From Pseudomonadota bacterium (GTDB lineage Bacteria; Pseudomonadota; Gammaproteobacteria; Xanthomonadales; Rhodanobacteraceae), in contig JAFEDX010000202.1 in assembly GCA_018241365.1 (NCBI GenBank), forward strand, positions 1 through 54,526: a stretch of 54,526 nt of DNA, read 5' to 3'. Made by a program: the position numbers and the translations under genes. Below the pieces are notes generated by a model. The model was not told the DNA's origin and ran no database searches. It saw only the letters and a program-made list of their open reading frames with translations. Position 1 is the first letter of the stretch. Every line of letters starts with the position of its first letter. This document shows positions 6,272 through 13,837 of this stretch, one piece after another.

Positions 6272-6332
6272 TAGTTCGCCCAAGCGGACGCTCGCCGATG
6301 GTTCGTGCCGCGGATTCCAGGCGTCAGGCATC
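6263..6332 (+). repeat. attC-like site H (best outer pairing in the array)
   Basis: The outer arms GATGCCTGA (6263-6271) and TCAGGCATC (6324-6332) are perfect complements. Inside, TTCGCCCAAGCGGACGC and GCCGCGGATTCCAGGCGTC follow the attC arm pattern. R' is GTCAGGC and R'' is GCCTGAT. It overlaps the stop of the upstream gene. Confidence 0.75.
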
Positions 6333-6348
6333 GGCAAGGACATTCTCC

Positions 6349-6765
6349 ATGGAACGCAAATCCATCTCTGGTGACGACGGCCCCGGACCACACTTCTTCC
6401 GGGCCGCGGATCCCGCGCTGGCGTCACTGCCATTCTCCGAAGCCGTCCGGCTCGGCAATCTGCTTTTCGTTTCCGGACAGCTTGGCAACGTCCCCGGTAC
6501 GACCTCTCTCGTTCCCGGAGGCATCGCGGCGGAAACGCAGCAGACTCTGGAGAACGTTCAGGCCATCCTGCTCCGCCATGGCTCTTCGCTCGAGCACATC
6601 GTCAAAGTCACCGTGTTTCTTGCAGACATGCAGGAGTGGCCGGCGTTCAACGAGATCTATCGGCGCTGCTTTCCCCGGAATCTTCCAGCCAGGAGCGCGC
6701 TTGGCGCCAACGGCCTTGCCCTCGGCGCACGCGTGGAACTCGAGTGCATCGCGTACGTGCCCTAG
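6349..6765 (+). CDS. RidA/YjgF-family protein
   Basis: A 138-residue RidA-superfamily protein. The archetype deaminates reactive enamine/imine intermediates from PLP enzymes. Visible family blocks are PFSEAVRLGNLLFVSGQLG, ETQQTLENVQAIL, VKVTVFLADMQEW, and PARSALGANGLALGARVELECIAYV. The arginine in PARS and the glutamate in VELE are the substrate-binding and catalytic residues of active RidA proteins, so activity is plausible. The start ATG follows AAGGACATTCTCC. It occupies one cassette; a half attC-like site covers its stop. Subgroup (RidA versus Rid1-7) was not determined. Confidence 0.85.
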   Translation: MERKSISGDDGPGPHFFRAADPALASLPFSEAVRLGNLLFVSGQLGNVPGTTSLVPGGIAAETQQTLENVQAILLRHGSSLEHIVKVTVFLADMQEWPAFNEIYRRCFPRNLPARSALGANGLALGARVELECIAYVP

Positions 6766-6790
6766 CGCCGTCAACCCGAGCGCTGTGCGT
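6764..6790 (+). repeat. Right half of a possible attC site (3' of ridA)
   Basis: GCGCCGTCAACCCGAGCGCTGTGC aligns with the right arm of site A (GCGCCGGTTAACTCGAGCGT, then GTCATGC). A left arm is not convincing; it would have to lie in the ridA coding end. It may be a truncated or decayed site. Confidence 0.35.
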
Positions 6791-6807
6791 CCACACGGAG
6801 GCAAACG

Positions 6808-7473
6808 ATGACCCGGGTTCGCGTTGAGGGCTTCACCATTTCACTCGACGGATACGGGGCGGGTCCGAAGCAGGACCTGGACAATCCGCTCGGCGTGGGC
6901 GGCACGGATTTGCATCAGTGGTTGTTCCCGACGCGGACGTTTCAGCGGGCGCTGTTCGGCAAGGACAACGGCACGACCGGGATCGACGACGATTTCGCTG
7001 CCCGCGGTTTCCGCAATATCGGAGCGTGGATTCTCGGAAGGAACATGTTCGGCCCCATCCGCGGTCCGTGGCCGAACGGAGACTGGAAGGGCTGGTGGGG
7101 CAACAACCCGCCGTACCACGTGCCGGTCTTTGTCCTGACCCACCATGCGCGTGCGCCCCTGGAAATGGAGGGCGGCACGACGTTCCACTTCATCACCGGT
7201 GGCATCCGCGAGGCTCTCGACAGGGCACGTGAAGCCGCCGACGGCAAGGATGTGCGTATTGGCGGCGGGCCGGGCACCCTGCAGCAGTACCTGCGCGCGG
7301 GCCTCATCGACGAGCTGCATCTCGCGATTGCGCCAGTGCTGCTGGGCGGAGGAGAACGGCTCTTCGAAGGCGTGGACATGCGTGCATCGGGATACGCATG
7401 CACGCAGGTCGTCGCGTCGGGCAAGGCCACCCATGTGGTACTACGGCGCAAGCACAACGCGCCTCCACCGTGA
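6808..7473 (+). CDS. Dihydrofolate reductase/RibD C-terminal family protein
   Basis: A 221-residue RibD_C/DHFR-like reductase. The N-terminus RVEGFTISLDGYGAG, the central GRNMFGPIRGPW, and the C-terminal IGGGPGTLQQYLRAGLIDELHLAIAPVLLGGGERLF are family hallmarks. They include the glycine-rich NADPH loop. It lacks the deaminase half of true RibD, so a riboflavin role is not implied. The start ATG follows GGAGGCAAACG. It is the last gene of the array side; no attC is seen between its stop and the tRNA repeat, so it may be the terminal cassette or the first resident gene. Cytoplasmic. Confidence 0.82.
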   Translation: MTRVRVEGFTISLDGYGAGPKQDLDNPLGVGGTDLHQWLFPTRTFQRALFGKDNGTTGIDDDFAARGFRNIGAWILGRNMFGPIRGPWPNGDWKGWWGNNPPYHVPVFVLTHHARAPLEMEGGTTFHFITGGIREALDRAREAADGKDVRIGGGPGTLQQYLRAGLIDELHLAIAPVLLGGGERLFEGVDMRASGYACTQVVASGKATHVVLRRKHNAPPP

Positions 7474-7553
7474 AAGGCCCGGTTCGCGAAGGTTCCACAC
7501 GACGAGGCGGCGACCAGGACTGCCTGCAACGCACGGTTCCTGCGACAATGCGG

Positions 7554-7625
7554 CGCTGCGGGCCTGTAGCACAATCGGTTAGTGCAGGAGACTCATAATC
7601 TCTTGGTTCCAGGTTCGAGTCCTGG
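7554..7625 (+). pseudogene. Truncated tRNA(CAU) copy lacking its 3' acceptor strand
   Basis: Identical over 72 bp to 7747-7818, from seven bases upstream of the tRNA through the T-arm. Identity stops exactly after the T-stem CCTGG. The following TGGGGTG cannot pair with the 5' acceptor strand GGGCCTG, so this copy cannot form a normal acceptor stem. It lies 193 bp before the intact copy and marks the edge of the accessory region. Confidence 0.85.
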
Positions 7626-7636
7626 TGGGGTGAGAC

Positions 7637-7673
7637 GCTGCGCTTGCGGACTGCCAGTGGCAGTCCGCGCAGC
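7637..7673 (+). repeat. Strong hairpin between the two tRNA copies
   Basis: GCGGACTGCCA (7646-7656) and TGGCAGTCCGC (7658-7668) are perfect complements, extended by GCTGCG/CGCAGC outside. No T-run follows, so it is not a classic intrinsic terminator. It may be a remnant of an inserted element or a processing structure. Confidence 0.6.
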
Positions 7674-7752
7674 GGCGAACGCCGCGCCATGGAAGGTGCG
7701 GCCGGCGCCACCCACCATGGATGGTTGGTGCGCCAATTAAAATGATCGCTGC

Positions 7753-7826
7753 GGGCCTGTAGCACAATCGGTTAGTGCAGGAGACTCATAATCTCTTGGT
7801 TCCAGGTTCGAGTCCTGGCGGGCCCA
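7753..7826 (+). tRNA. tRNA with anticodon CAU (probably tRNA-Ile2, or elongator Met)
   Basis: A complete 74-nt cloverleaf. The acceptor GGGCCTG pairs with CGGGCCC (one G-U). The D-stem is GCAC/GTGC, the anticodon stem GGAGA/TCTCT around loop CTCATAA, and the T-stem CCAGG/CCTGG with TTCGAGT. A73 is followed by TTC, so CCA is not encoded. The GACTCATAATC-CTTGGT context resembles lysidine-modified Ile2 tRNAs more than elongator Met, but both carry CAU and the call is not certain. TAAAAT ten bases upstream could serve as a -10. It converges on prc. Confidence 0.9.
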
Positions 7827-7841
7827 TTCCCCCTTCCAACG

Positions 7842-10133
7842 TCACTGCGCACTGCTGGCGCTGGCTGGAATCGCCGCGCTGGTGGGTGCCGGTGCGGATG
7901 CCGAGTCCGCCACGTTGACCGGCCGGGTGAAGGCCTGCTTCGGCAGCACTTCGTGCGCGAGTTTGGGATCCTTTTCCAGCATGGCCACTTCGTCGGCCAG
8001 GATGTGCGCGGCTTCGTCGAGCTCGATGTCCTTGGCCTGCTTGGCGGCCTTCTCGCGCGCGACCGTAGCCTTGACATTGCGTTCGCCCGGGGTCAGGCCG
8101 TCGTCGGGTTCGAGGTTGACGGCGGACACATCGCCCAGCGCCTCGCGGCGCTTCTTGAACGCGGCGTCCTGTTCGTCCTGCTGTTTGCGCTCGGCGTCGC
8201 GCACCTTGTAGTTGAGCGACACGCTCTTCTGGTCGGCCAGTTTGCGCGCTGCGGCCAGTTCGTCCAGCAGCAGGTTCCACGCCGGATCGGTCTTGGCGCG
8301 CGTGTCGTGTTCGGCCGTCAGCGGCGCGATCAGCGGCTTCTGGTCGGCGACAGGGTTGTACTCGGCGGGCGCGATGTGGGTCCACTTCAGCGCGTTGGGA
8401 TAGCTGGACTCGCCGTAATCCTTCCAGCCGATCGAGTGCGGGAACAGGATGTCGGGCGTGACGCCATGCAACTGCGTGGAATCGCCATCGACGCGGAAGA
8501 ACTCGGCGACGGTCATCTTGAGTTCGCCGAAGGTCGGCTTGGTGTTCATCGCCAGCTGGTCGAGGCTGGTGAGGTTCTGCACGGTGCCCTTGCCGAAGGT
8601 TTGCTCGCCGATGATCAGTCCGCGGCCGTAATCCTGGATCGCGGCGGTGAAGATTTCGCTGGCCGAAGCCGAACCGCGGTTCACCAGCACCGCCATCGGG
8701 CCGGTCCACAGCATCTTCTCGTCGGAATCCTGTTCCTCGACCTGGCTGCGGTTGTCGCGCACCTGCACCACCGGGCCCTTGCCGATGAACAGGCCGCTCA
8801 GGTTCACGGCTTCCGACAGCGAACCGCCGCCGTTGTCGCGCAGGTCCACGATCACCGCGCTGACCTTGTCCTTCTTCAGTTCGACCAGCAGCTTGGCGAC
8901 GTCGCGCGAGGCGCTCTTGTAGTTGGGATCGCCGCGGCGGCGCGCGTCGAAGTCCTCGTAGAAACTCGGCAGGTCGATCACGCCGATCTTGACGGTGCGG
9001 CCACCTTCCTTGACGTCGATGACCTTCTTCTTGGCCGCCTGTTCGGCGATGGTGACCTTCTTGCGCACCAGCGTGACGATCATCGGCTTGGCATCCGGGC
9101 CGCCATCCGCAGGCAGCACTTCGATGCGCACCACCGTGCCCGAGTTGCCGCGGATCTTGGCGACCACGTCGTCGATGCGCCAGCCGATCGTGTCCACGAT
9201 CGCGCCGCACTCGCCCTGCCCCACGCCGACGATCTTGTCGCCGACTTCGAGCTTGCCGGATTTCGCGGCCGGGCCGCCGGGCACGACTTCGCGGATCACG
9301 GTGTATTCGTCGTGCTCCTGCAGCACCGCGCCGATGCCTTCCAGCGACAGCTTCATGGTGATGTCGAAGTTCTGGCTGGCGCGCGGCCCGAAGTAATTGG
9401 TGTGCGGGTCGATCGCCATCGCATACGAGTTCATGAACGTCTGGAACACGTCCTCGCTGTCGAGCTGGTGCACGCGATCGAGGTAGGTTTCATAACGGCG
9501 CGACAGGGTCCGGCGGATTTCGGCATCGTCCTTGCCGGCCAGCTTCAGGCGGATCCAGTCGTTTTCCACGCGCTCGGTCCACAGCTTGTTGAGCGCGGCG
9601 GTGTCGGCGGCCCACGTCGCCTTCTCGCGATCGAAGTTGTAGGTGGCGTTGGTGTCGAGGTTGAAACCCTGCTTGAGCAGTTCCAGCGCATACGCGGTGC
9701 GCTCGCCGGCGCGTTTTTCATACAGGTTGAAGATCGCGAACGGAATCGACATGTCGCCATTCCAGATCGCGTCGTCGAGCTTGTCCCGGTCCGGCGCGAA
9801 CTGGTTGAGGTCCTGCTGGGTGAAGAACAGCTTGCTGCCATCGAGCGCCTTGAAATAGGCGTCGAAGATCTTCGCCGACATCGCGTCGTCGAGCGGCAGC
9901 GCTTCGTACTGGAAGCGCGTCAGCAGGCGCGCCGCGAGGATCGCGGCCTGGCCCTGCGCCGCCGACGGCTTCAGGTCCGGGGCCGGCGTCATTTTCCATT
10001 TGCCCACCGGCGCGGCCGCCACGCTGGACGAGGTGGCCGGACAGGCAGCAGTCGATGCAGGCGCGGCATTCTGCGCGCGCGCGCCGAGCGCAACGGCGAG
10101 GGCAATCAGGACAACGAGGACACGCTGCAACAT
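7842..10133 (-). CDS. prc: Tail-specific periplasmic protease Prc (C-terminal processing peptidase, S41A)
   Basis: A 763-residue periplasmic serine protease that trims C-termini and controls peptidoglycan hydrolases. The start is set at the ATG before LQRVLVVLIALAVALGARAQ, a signal peptide, with AAGGAAAATCC upstream. An N-terminal helical domain (GSKLFFTQQDLNQF) is followed by a PDZ domain (about 240-330, VVPGGPAAKSGKLEVGDKIVGV). The S41 core follows, with the nucleophile Ser in NRGSASASEIF and the Lys in GEQTFGKGTVQ. A C-terminal DUF3340-like helical part ends near residue 740. Length is normal for Prc. It converges with the tRNA. Neighbouring wall genes (PBP5-like, RlpA, MltB) fit its role. 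Confidence 0.95.
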   Translation of the reverse strand: MLQRVLVVLIALAVALGARAQNAAPASTAACPATSSSVAAAPVGKWKMTPAPDLKPSAAQGQAAILAARLLTRFQYEALPLDDAMSAKIFDAYFKALDGSKLFFTQQDLNQFAPDRDKLDDAIWNGDMSIPFAIFNLYEKRAGERTAYALELLKQGFNLDTNATYNFDREKATWAADTAALNKLWTERVENDWIRLKLAGKDDAEIRRTLSRRYETYLDRVHQLDSEDVFQTFMNSYAMAIDPHTNYFGPRASQNFDITMKLSLEGIGAVLQEHDEYTVIREVVPGGPAAKSGKLEVGDKIVGVGQGECGAIVDTIGWRIDDVVAKIRGNSGTVVRIEVLPADGGPDAKPMIVTLVRKKVTIAEQAAKKKVIDVKEGGRTVKIGVIDLPSFYEDFDARRRGDPNYKSASRDVAKLLVELKKDKVSAVIVDLRDNGGGSLSEAVNLSGLFIGKGPVVQVRDNRSQVEEQDSDEKMLWTGPMAVLVNRGSASASEIFTAAIQDYGRGLIIGEQTFGKGTVQNLTSLDQLAMNTKPTFGELKMTVAEFFRVDGDSTQLHGVTPDILFPHSIGWKDYGESSYPNALKWTHIAPAEYNPVADQKPLIAPLTAEHDTRAKTDPAWNLLLDELAAARKLADQKSVSLNYKVRDAERKQQDEQDAAFKKRREALGDVSAVNLEPDDGLTPGERNVKATVAREKAAKQAKDIELDEAAHILADEVAMLEKDPKLAHEVLPKQAFTRPVNVADSASAPAPTSAAIPASASSAQ

Positions 10134-10313
10134 GGATTTTCCTTGACGATCCGGTCGCTGCCGATCGTGCGCGCCAGGGCGCGGGTGGCAATGAAAAAAG
10201 ACGCCAGGCTTGCGCCGGCGCATTCGGGTGCGGGGTACGGGCGGGTGAGGCAAGTCCGGGCGCAATCCGGCACTACGGTATCGGAAAATGCCGGTGCGGG
10301 ATACGGCCGCAAG

Positions 10314-10973
10314 TCATGCGGCGGCGCGGGGCAGGACGGATTCCGCTTCCTGCGGCGACAATCCGAATTGTCGGCCCAGCTCAACAATCAGTACATCCTC
10401 GACATCGGCCAGCCGTGACGGGCCGCCCAAGTCTAGCAGTTGCGTGACCCGCAGGCCCGCGTAACCGCAGGGGTTGATGCGGTGGAAGGGTTCCAGGTCC
10501 ATCGCCACGTTGAAGGCCAGGCCGTGGAAGGTGCAGCCGTGGCGCACGCGCAGGCCCAGCGCCGCGATCTTGGCGTCGGCCACGTACACGCCGGGTGCGC
10601 CTTCGTGGCGGACGGCCGTGACGTTCCACGCGGCCAGGGTGTCGATGCTGGCCTGTTCGATCCGCCGCACCAGCTCGCGCACCCCGACCTTCAGGCGGCG
10701 CAGGTCCAGCAGCGGGTAGGCGACGATCTGGCCGGGGCCGTGGTAGGTGACCTGGCCGCCGCGATCGACGTGGATCACCGGGATGCCGCCCGGCGCCAGC
10801 ACGTGTTCGGGTTTGCCGGCCTGTCCCAGCGTGAACACCGGGTCGTGCTCGACCAGCCACAGCTCGTCCGGCGTGCCCGGTCCGCGCGCATCGGTGAACG
10901 CCTGCATCGCGTGCCAGACGGGCTCGTACGGCTGGCGGCCAAGGCGACGGACGCGCAGCGGGCGTCCGCTCAC
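10314..10973 (-). CDS. lipB: Octanoyl-[acyl-carrier-protein]-protein N-octanoyltransferase LipB
   Basis: A 219-residue enzyme that moves octanoate from ACP to lipoyl domains, the first step of protein lipoylation. Family motifs are [38 protein letters not shown] and [12 protein letters not shown]. The Cys in NPCG and the Lys in DAKIAALG are the catalytic pair. It begins with a GTG that overlaps the stop of the upstream ybeD-like gene (GTGA), as in many gammaproteobacteria, so the two are translationally coupled. No lipA is seen directly after it; the next gene downstream is prc. Confidence 0.96.
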   Translation of the reverse strand: MSGRPLRVRRLGRQPYEPVWHAMQAFTDARGPGTPDELWLVEHDPVFTLGQAGKPEHVLAPGGIPVIHVDRGGQVTYHGPGQIVAYPLLDLRRLKVGVRELVRRIEQASIDTLAAWNVTAVRHEGAPGVYVADAKIAALGLRVRHGCTFHGLAFNVAMDLEPFHRINPCGYAGLRVTQLLDLGGPSRLADVEDVLIVELGRQFGLSPQEAESVLPRAAA

Positions 10974-11254
10974 AGCGTGTACCGGATGTCCGGATGCGCC
11001 CGCAACGAGGCGTGCGCCGCTTCGTACTTCTCGCGCGTGGGGCAGGTGAACATCACGCTCACCGACACGTAGTTGCCCTGGCTGGATGCGCGCTCGCGCA
11101 CGCTGGCTTCCAGCACCGTGAGGCCGAGTTCGCGCAGGATTTCCTGCACGCGTTCGCGCAGGTTGGCGTTGGCGACGCCCATCGCGGTGATCTCGAAACT
11201 GCCCGGAAACTGGAAACCCTGGCCTTCCTCTTTTTCGATGTCGTCGAGGCGCAT
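10970..11254 (-). CDS. ybeD: DUF493/YbeD-family protein
   Basis: A 94-residue protein of the YbeD family, with an ACT-like fold and no known enzymatic function. Blocks [42 protein letters not shown] and [12 protein letters not shown] are characteristic. It lies between the D,D-carboxypeptidase gene and lipB, the same order as dacA-ybeD-lipB in Escherichia coli. Its stop overlaps the lipB start by four bases. A 57-bp gap separates it from the carboxypeptidase gene. Confidence 0.92.
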   Translation of the reverse strand: MRLDDIEKEEGQGFQFPGSFEITAMGVANANLRERVQEILRELGLTVLEASVRERASSQGNYVSVSVMFTCPTREKYEAAHASLRAHPDIRYTL

Positions 11255-11311
11255 GTCAGGTCCTCCGATTCAATTTGACGCGCTCAATTCGACGCGTTCA
11301 ATTCAACGCGT

Positions 11312-12604
11312 TCATTTGGATGCGGCCGGCGGCGCCGCGATGCTGGATGCCGCACCCACCGACACGGTCGGCGCCGGCGTGGTGGTGGTGCCGTTGCCGC
11401 GATGGAACCACAGCAGGATCGCGTCCCACAGGCGCTTGAAGAAGCCGCCCTGCGGTGCGTCCTGCAATACCACCAGCGGTTCGCTGACCAGCGGTTTGCC
11501 GTCGAAGGTGATCTTCAGCGTGCCGACCTGCTGGCCCTGCTTGAACGGCGCGATCAGGCGATCGGGAATCTCCAGCGTGGCCTGCAACTTGTCGTACTGG
11601 TTGCGCGGAATGGTCACCGACGCATCTTCGGCAACCCCGAGTTCCAAGGTGTTGGCTTCGCCTTTCCACAGGCGCGGCGCGGCCAGCACCTGGCCCGCGG
11701 CGTACAGCTTGTGGGTGCGGTAGAAATTGAAGCCCCAGTTGAGCAGCGCTTCATCGCCAGTGGTGGCGGCGTTCATGTCGGGGCCGCCCAGCGTCACCGC
11801 GATCAGGCGCATGCCGTTGCGCAGCGCGGAGGCCGCGAGGCAGAAGCCGGCTTCCTTGGTCGAACCGGTCTTGATGCCGTCCACGGAGGGATCGGTCCAC
11901 AGCAGGGTGTTGCGGTTGTGCTGGGTGATGCCGTTCCACTCGAACGACTTGATCGCGGAGATCTTGTATTGCTCGGGGAAGTTCCGGATCAACGCACGCG
12001 ACAGGATCGCGACATCGTGCGCGCTGCTGTAGTGGTCGGGCGCCGGGTAACCCGAGGCATTCACGAAATGCGTGTTGGTCATGCCCAGGCGCTGGGCGTA
12101 GGCGTTCATCATGTCGGCGAAGGCCTGCTCGGAGCCGGCGACGTGCTCGGCCAGCGCGATCGCGGCGTCGTTGCCGGACTGGATGATCATGCCGTACAGC
12201 AGGTCCTTCAGCGGCACTTCCGAATCCAGCTTCAGGAAACTGGTGGAACCGTCGGTGCCGGCGCCGCCCGCGCGCCAGGCGTGCTCGGAAATGTGGACCT
12301 GGTCGTTCAGGTGGATCTTGCCGGCGGCGATCTCGGCATTGACCACGTACTCGGTCATGATCTTGGTCAGCGAGGCCGGCGCGCGGCGCGCGTCCATATC
12401 GTGCTCGGCGAGGATCTGCCCGTTGGCGTAATCCATCAGCACCCACGCGGCGGCATTCGGCTGCGGCGCGGGCGGGATCGGCGTCTGCGGGATGGTCGGC
12501 ACCGGTTTGGGCGGCGCCTCCGGTTTCGGCGGCAGCGCCTGCGCGAACAGCACGCCGGTGAATGCGACGAGGGAAACCAGCAACAGCGAACGCACGATTT
12601 TCAT
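11312..12604 (-). CDS. dacA: D-alanyl-D-alanine carboxypeptidase (PBP5/6 type)
   Basis: A 430-residue penicillin-binding protein that removes the terminal D-Ala of peptidoglycan stem peptides. The start ATG is after GAGGATCAG and leads into a signal peptide (IVRSLLLVSLVAFTGVLFAQA). A proline-rich linker (residues 24-50) precedes the S11 domain. Its motifs are SLTK (about 78-81, nucleophile Ser), SGN (about 141) and KTGS (about 246). The C-terminal PBP5 beta-domain follows. An amphipathic anchor (GGFFKRLWDAILLWF) comes near the end, and unusually an extra Thr/Ala/Pro-rich tail of about 25 residues follows the anchor. First gene of the dacA-ybeD-lipB group. Confidence 0.95.
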   Translation of the reverse strand: MKIVRSLLLVSLVAFTGVLFAQALPPKPEAPPKPVPTIPQTPIPPAPQPNAAAWVLMDYANGQILAEHDMDARRAPASLTKIMTEYVVNAEIAAGKIHLNDQVHISEHAWRAGGAGTDGSTSFLKLDSEVPLKDLLYGMIIQSGNDAAIALAEHVAGSEQAFADMMNAYAQRLGMTNTHFVNASGYPAPDHYSSAHDVAILSRALIRNFPEQYKISAIKSFEWNGITQHNRNTLLWTDPSVDGIKTGSTKEAGFCLAASALRNGMRLIAVTLGGPDMNAATTGDEALLNWGFNFYRTHKLYAAGQVLAAPRLWKGEANTLELGVAEDASVTIPRNQYDKLQATLEIPDRLIAPFKQGQQVGTLKITFDGKPLVSEPLVVLQDAPQGGFFKRLWDAILLWFHRGNGTTTTPAPTVSVGAASSIAAPPAASK

Positions 12605-12655
12605 CTGATCCTCGAAATTTCGTAATACGGTTGGGCCAGGCTCTGACAGCCGCAC

Positions 12656-12856
12656 CTATGCCTGGTCGGACTTCTTGCCGCGATCGCTGCGGCCGGACGC
12701 ATCCTTCTTGCGGGAGGCTTCCAGTCCGGCGCCGATCGCTATACCAATGGCAATGCCCGCGCCGATGTTGTGCATGGCGACACCGATTCCAATGCCGATC
12801 GCGATCCCGGCTGCGATGCCCGACCCGATCCAAAAATTGCGACGTTTTGCTGTCAT
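12656..12856 (-). CDS. Small glycine-zipper membrane protein, function unknown
   Basis: A 66-residue protein. After AKRRNFW it has alternating Gly/Ala/Ile segments (GSGIAAGIAIGIGIGVAM and GAGIAIGIAIGAGLEAS), a glycine-zipper pattern that packs as one or two membrane helices. A charged tail (RKKDASGRSDRGKKSD) ends it. The start ATG at 12856 is preferred because the longer frame upstream has no helix or ribosome site. It lies between rlpA and the carboxypeptidase gene on the same strand. No specific role can be assigned. Confidence 0.6.
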   Translation of the reverse strand: MTAKRRNFWIGSGIAAGIAIGIGIGVAMHNIGAGIAIGIAIGAGLEASRKKDASGRSDRGKKSDQA

Positions 12857-12919
12857 CCCGAACGTTGTCCTTGCGCTGGATGGCTGGGATCGCGGCAAAC
12901 CCGCCGCCATGCAAAGCTC

Positions 12920-13837
12920 CTACTGTACCGCGACGCTCGCATGCGGCAAACCCAGCGCGTCCAGCCGCGCCGTGGTGCGGTCGACCGTATCCACGTCCGG
13001 CAGCGGGCCGATCTGCACGCGTTGCAAGGTGCGTCCATTCACGCTCGTCGCGACCACCCGCACCGCTCCCAGCCGCAGGCCGCGCAGGCGCGCCGCCAGG
13101 CGTTCGGCGTTGGCGGTGTCGGCAAACGCGCCGACCTGCACATACAGCTGCGGAGCGGAACCGGTCCGGGATGTGACCGCGGTGACCGGCGCGGGTTCCG
13201 CGTTGGGATGCGCGGGATCGATGCCCTGCACCTCGACGAGGCCGGTGCCCCTGGGCCAGATGCCGATCCGCACCGCCGCCGCCAGCGACAGGTCGATGAT
13301 GCGGTTGGGCACGAACGGGCCACGGTCGTTGACGCGCACGATCACGCTCTTGCCGTTCTGCAGGTTCGTGACGCGCGCAAAACTCGGCAGCGGCAGCACC
13401 TTGCTGGCCGCCGAGAACTTGTACATGTCGTACTCTTCGAAATCCGAAGTCTTGTAACCGTGGAACTTGCTGCCGTAGTACGAGGCGATGCCGCGCTCGT
13501 CGTAACCCGCCGCGCTCGGCAGCACGCGCCAGGTCTGGCCGTTCACCGTGTACGGCGACTTGTTGCCGTAGCGCGACAGTGGTTCGGCCGTCGGCACGGG
13601 CTCCGGGATCCTGCTGAAATCGATACCGGCGATGTCGGGGGTCGAATCGTTGCGCTGGCTGTAGCGTTCCGATTGCGACAGCGCGATGTTGTCGCGCGGC
13701 GCTCCCTGCGTGCCACCGCCGCGCGATTCGCGACGGGCGGGATTCGACGAACAGGCCGTCAACGCCAGGGCCATCAACGCCAAGGCCACCAGCGCCAGCA
13801 GCGCGAGCGGCGAGCGGCAACGCAGCAGGCGTGTCAT
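12920..13837 (-). CDS. rlpA: RlpA-like septal lipoprotein (DPBB + SPOR)
   Basis: A 305-residue outer-membrane lipoprotein, related to RlpA lytic transglycosylases that cut denuded glycans at the septum. The lipobox ALTACSSN lies near residue 29. The double-psi beta-barrel domain (about 110-210) shows GIASYYGSKFHGYKTSDFEEYDM and VIVRVNDRGPF, with the catalytic Asp kept. The AAHK-type histidine is replaced by serine (SAASKVLP), so activity is doubtful. The SPOR domain (about 230-305, QLYVQVGAFADTANAERLAARLR) should bind denuded septal glycan. The ATG overlaps the mltB stop by four bases, so the two are coupled. Confidence 0.93.
   Translation of the reverse strand: MTRLLRCRSPLALLALVALALMALALTACSSNPARRESRGGGTQGAPRDNIALSQSERYSQRNDSTPDIAGIDFSRIPEPVPTAEPLSRYGNKSPYTVNGQTWRVLPSAAGYDERGIASYYGSKFHGYKTSDFEEYDMYKFSAASKVLPLPSFARVTNLQNGKSVIVRVNDRGPFVPNRIIDLSLAAAVRIGIWPRGTGLVEVQGIDPAHPNAEPAPVTAVTSRTGSAPQLYVQVGAFADTANAERLAARLRGLRLGAVRVVATSVNGRTLQRVQIGPLPDVDTVDRTTARLDALGLPHASVAVQ

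Larger units (their letters stand above)
1490..6790 (+). mobile_element. Integron gene-cassette array (attC-bearing; no integrase in window)
   Basis: Short, functionally unrelated genes nearly all read on the plus strand. The gaps between them hold related palindromes at 1490, 2142, 3167, 4104, 4505, 4991, 5615, 6263 and a half-site near 6764. Their right arms align as G(C/T)GYCGCTKAATTCVGGCGTC or a close variant. Their left arms align as TC(A/G)(A/C)(C/G)CGGACGC. This is the attC layout (R'', L'', spacer, L', R'), with the gene upstream of the site. The array orientation would put intI and attI to the left, beyond the IS. It could be a distal part of a chromosomal integron or an attC cluster without an integrase. 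Individual sites are degenerate. Confidence 0.72.

Noticed and set aside
1490-6332. CRISPR array as explanation for the regularly spaced repeats
   Set aside because: The repeats are imperfect palindromes 0.4-1 kb apart with genes between them, not short identical repeats with 30-40 bp spacers, and no cas genes are present.
7560-7633. First tRNA copy as a functional second tRNA
   Set aside because: The sequence after the T-arm (TGGGGTG) cannot pair with GGGCCTG, so no acceptor stem forms.
7637-7673. Intrinsic terminator after the first tRNA copy
   Set aside because: The stem is strong but no T-run follows, so it was listed only as a hairpin.
7953-10418. Very long open plus-strand frame opposite prc
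   Set aside because: It is antisense to a clear protease gene, lacks any family motif, and is explained by high GC and codon bias.
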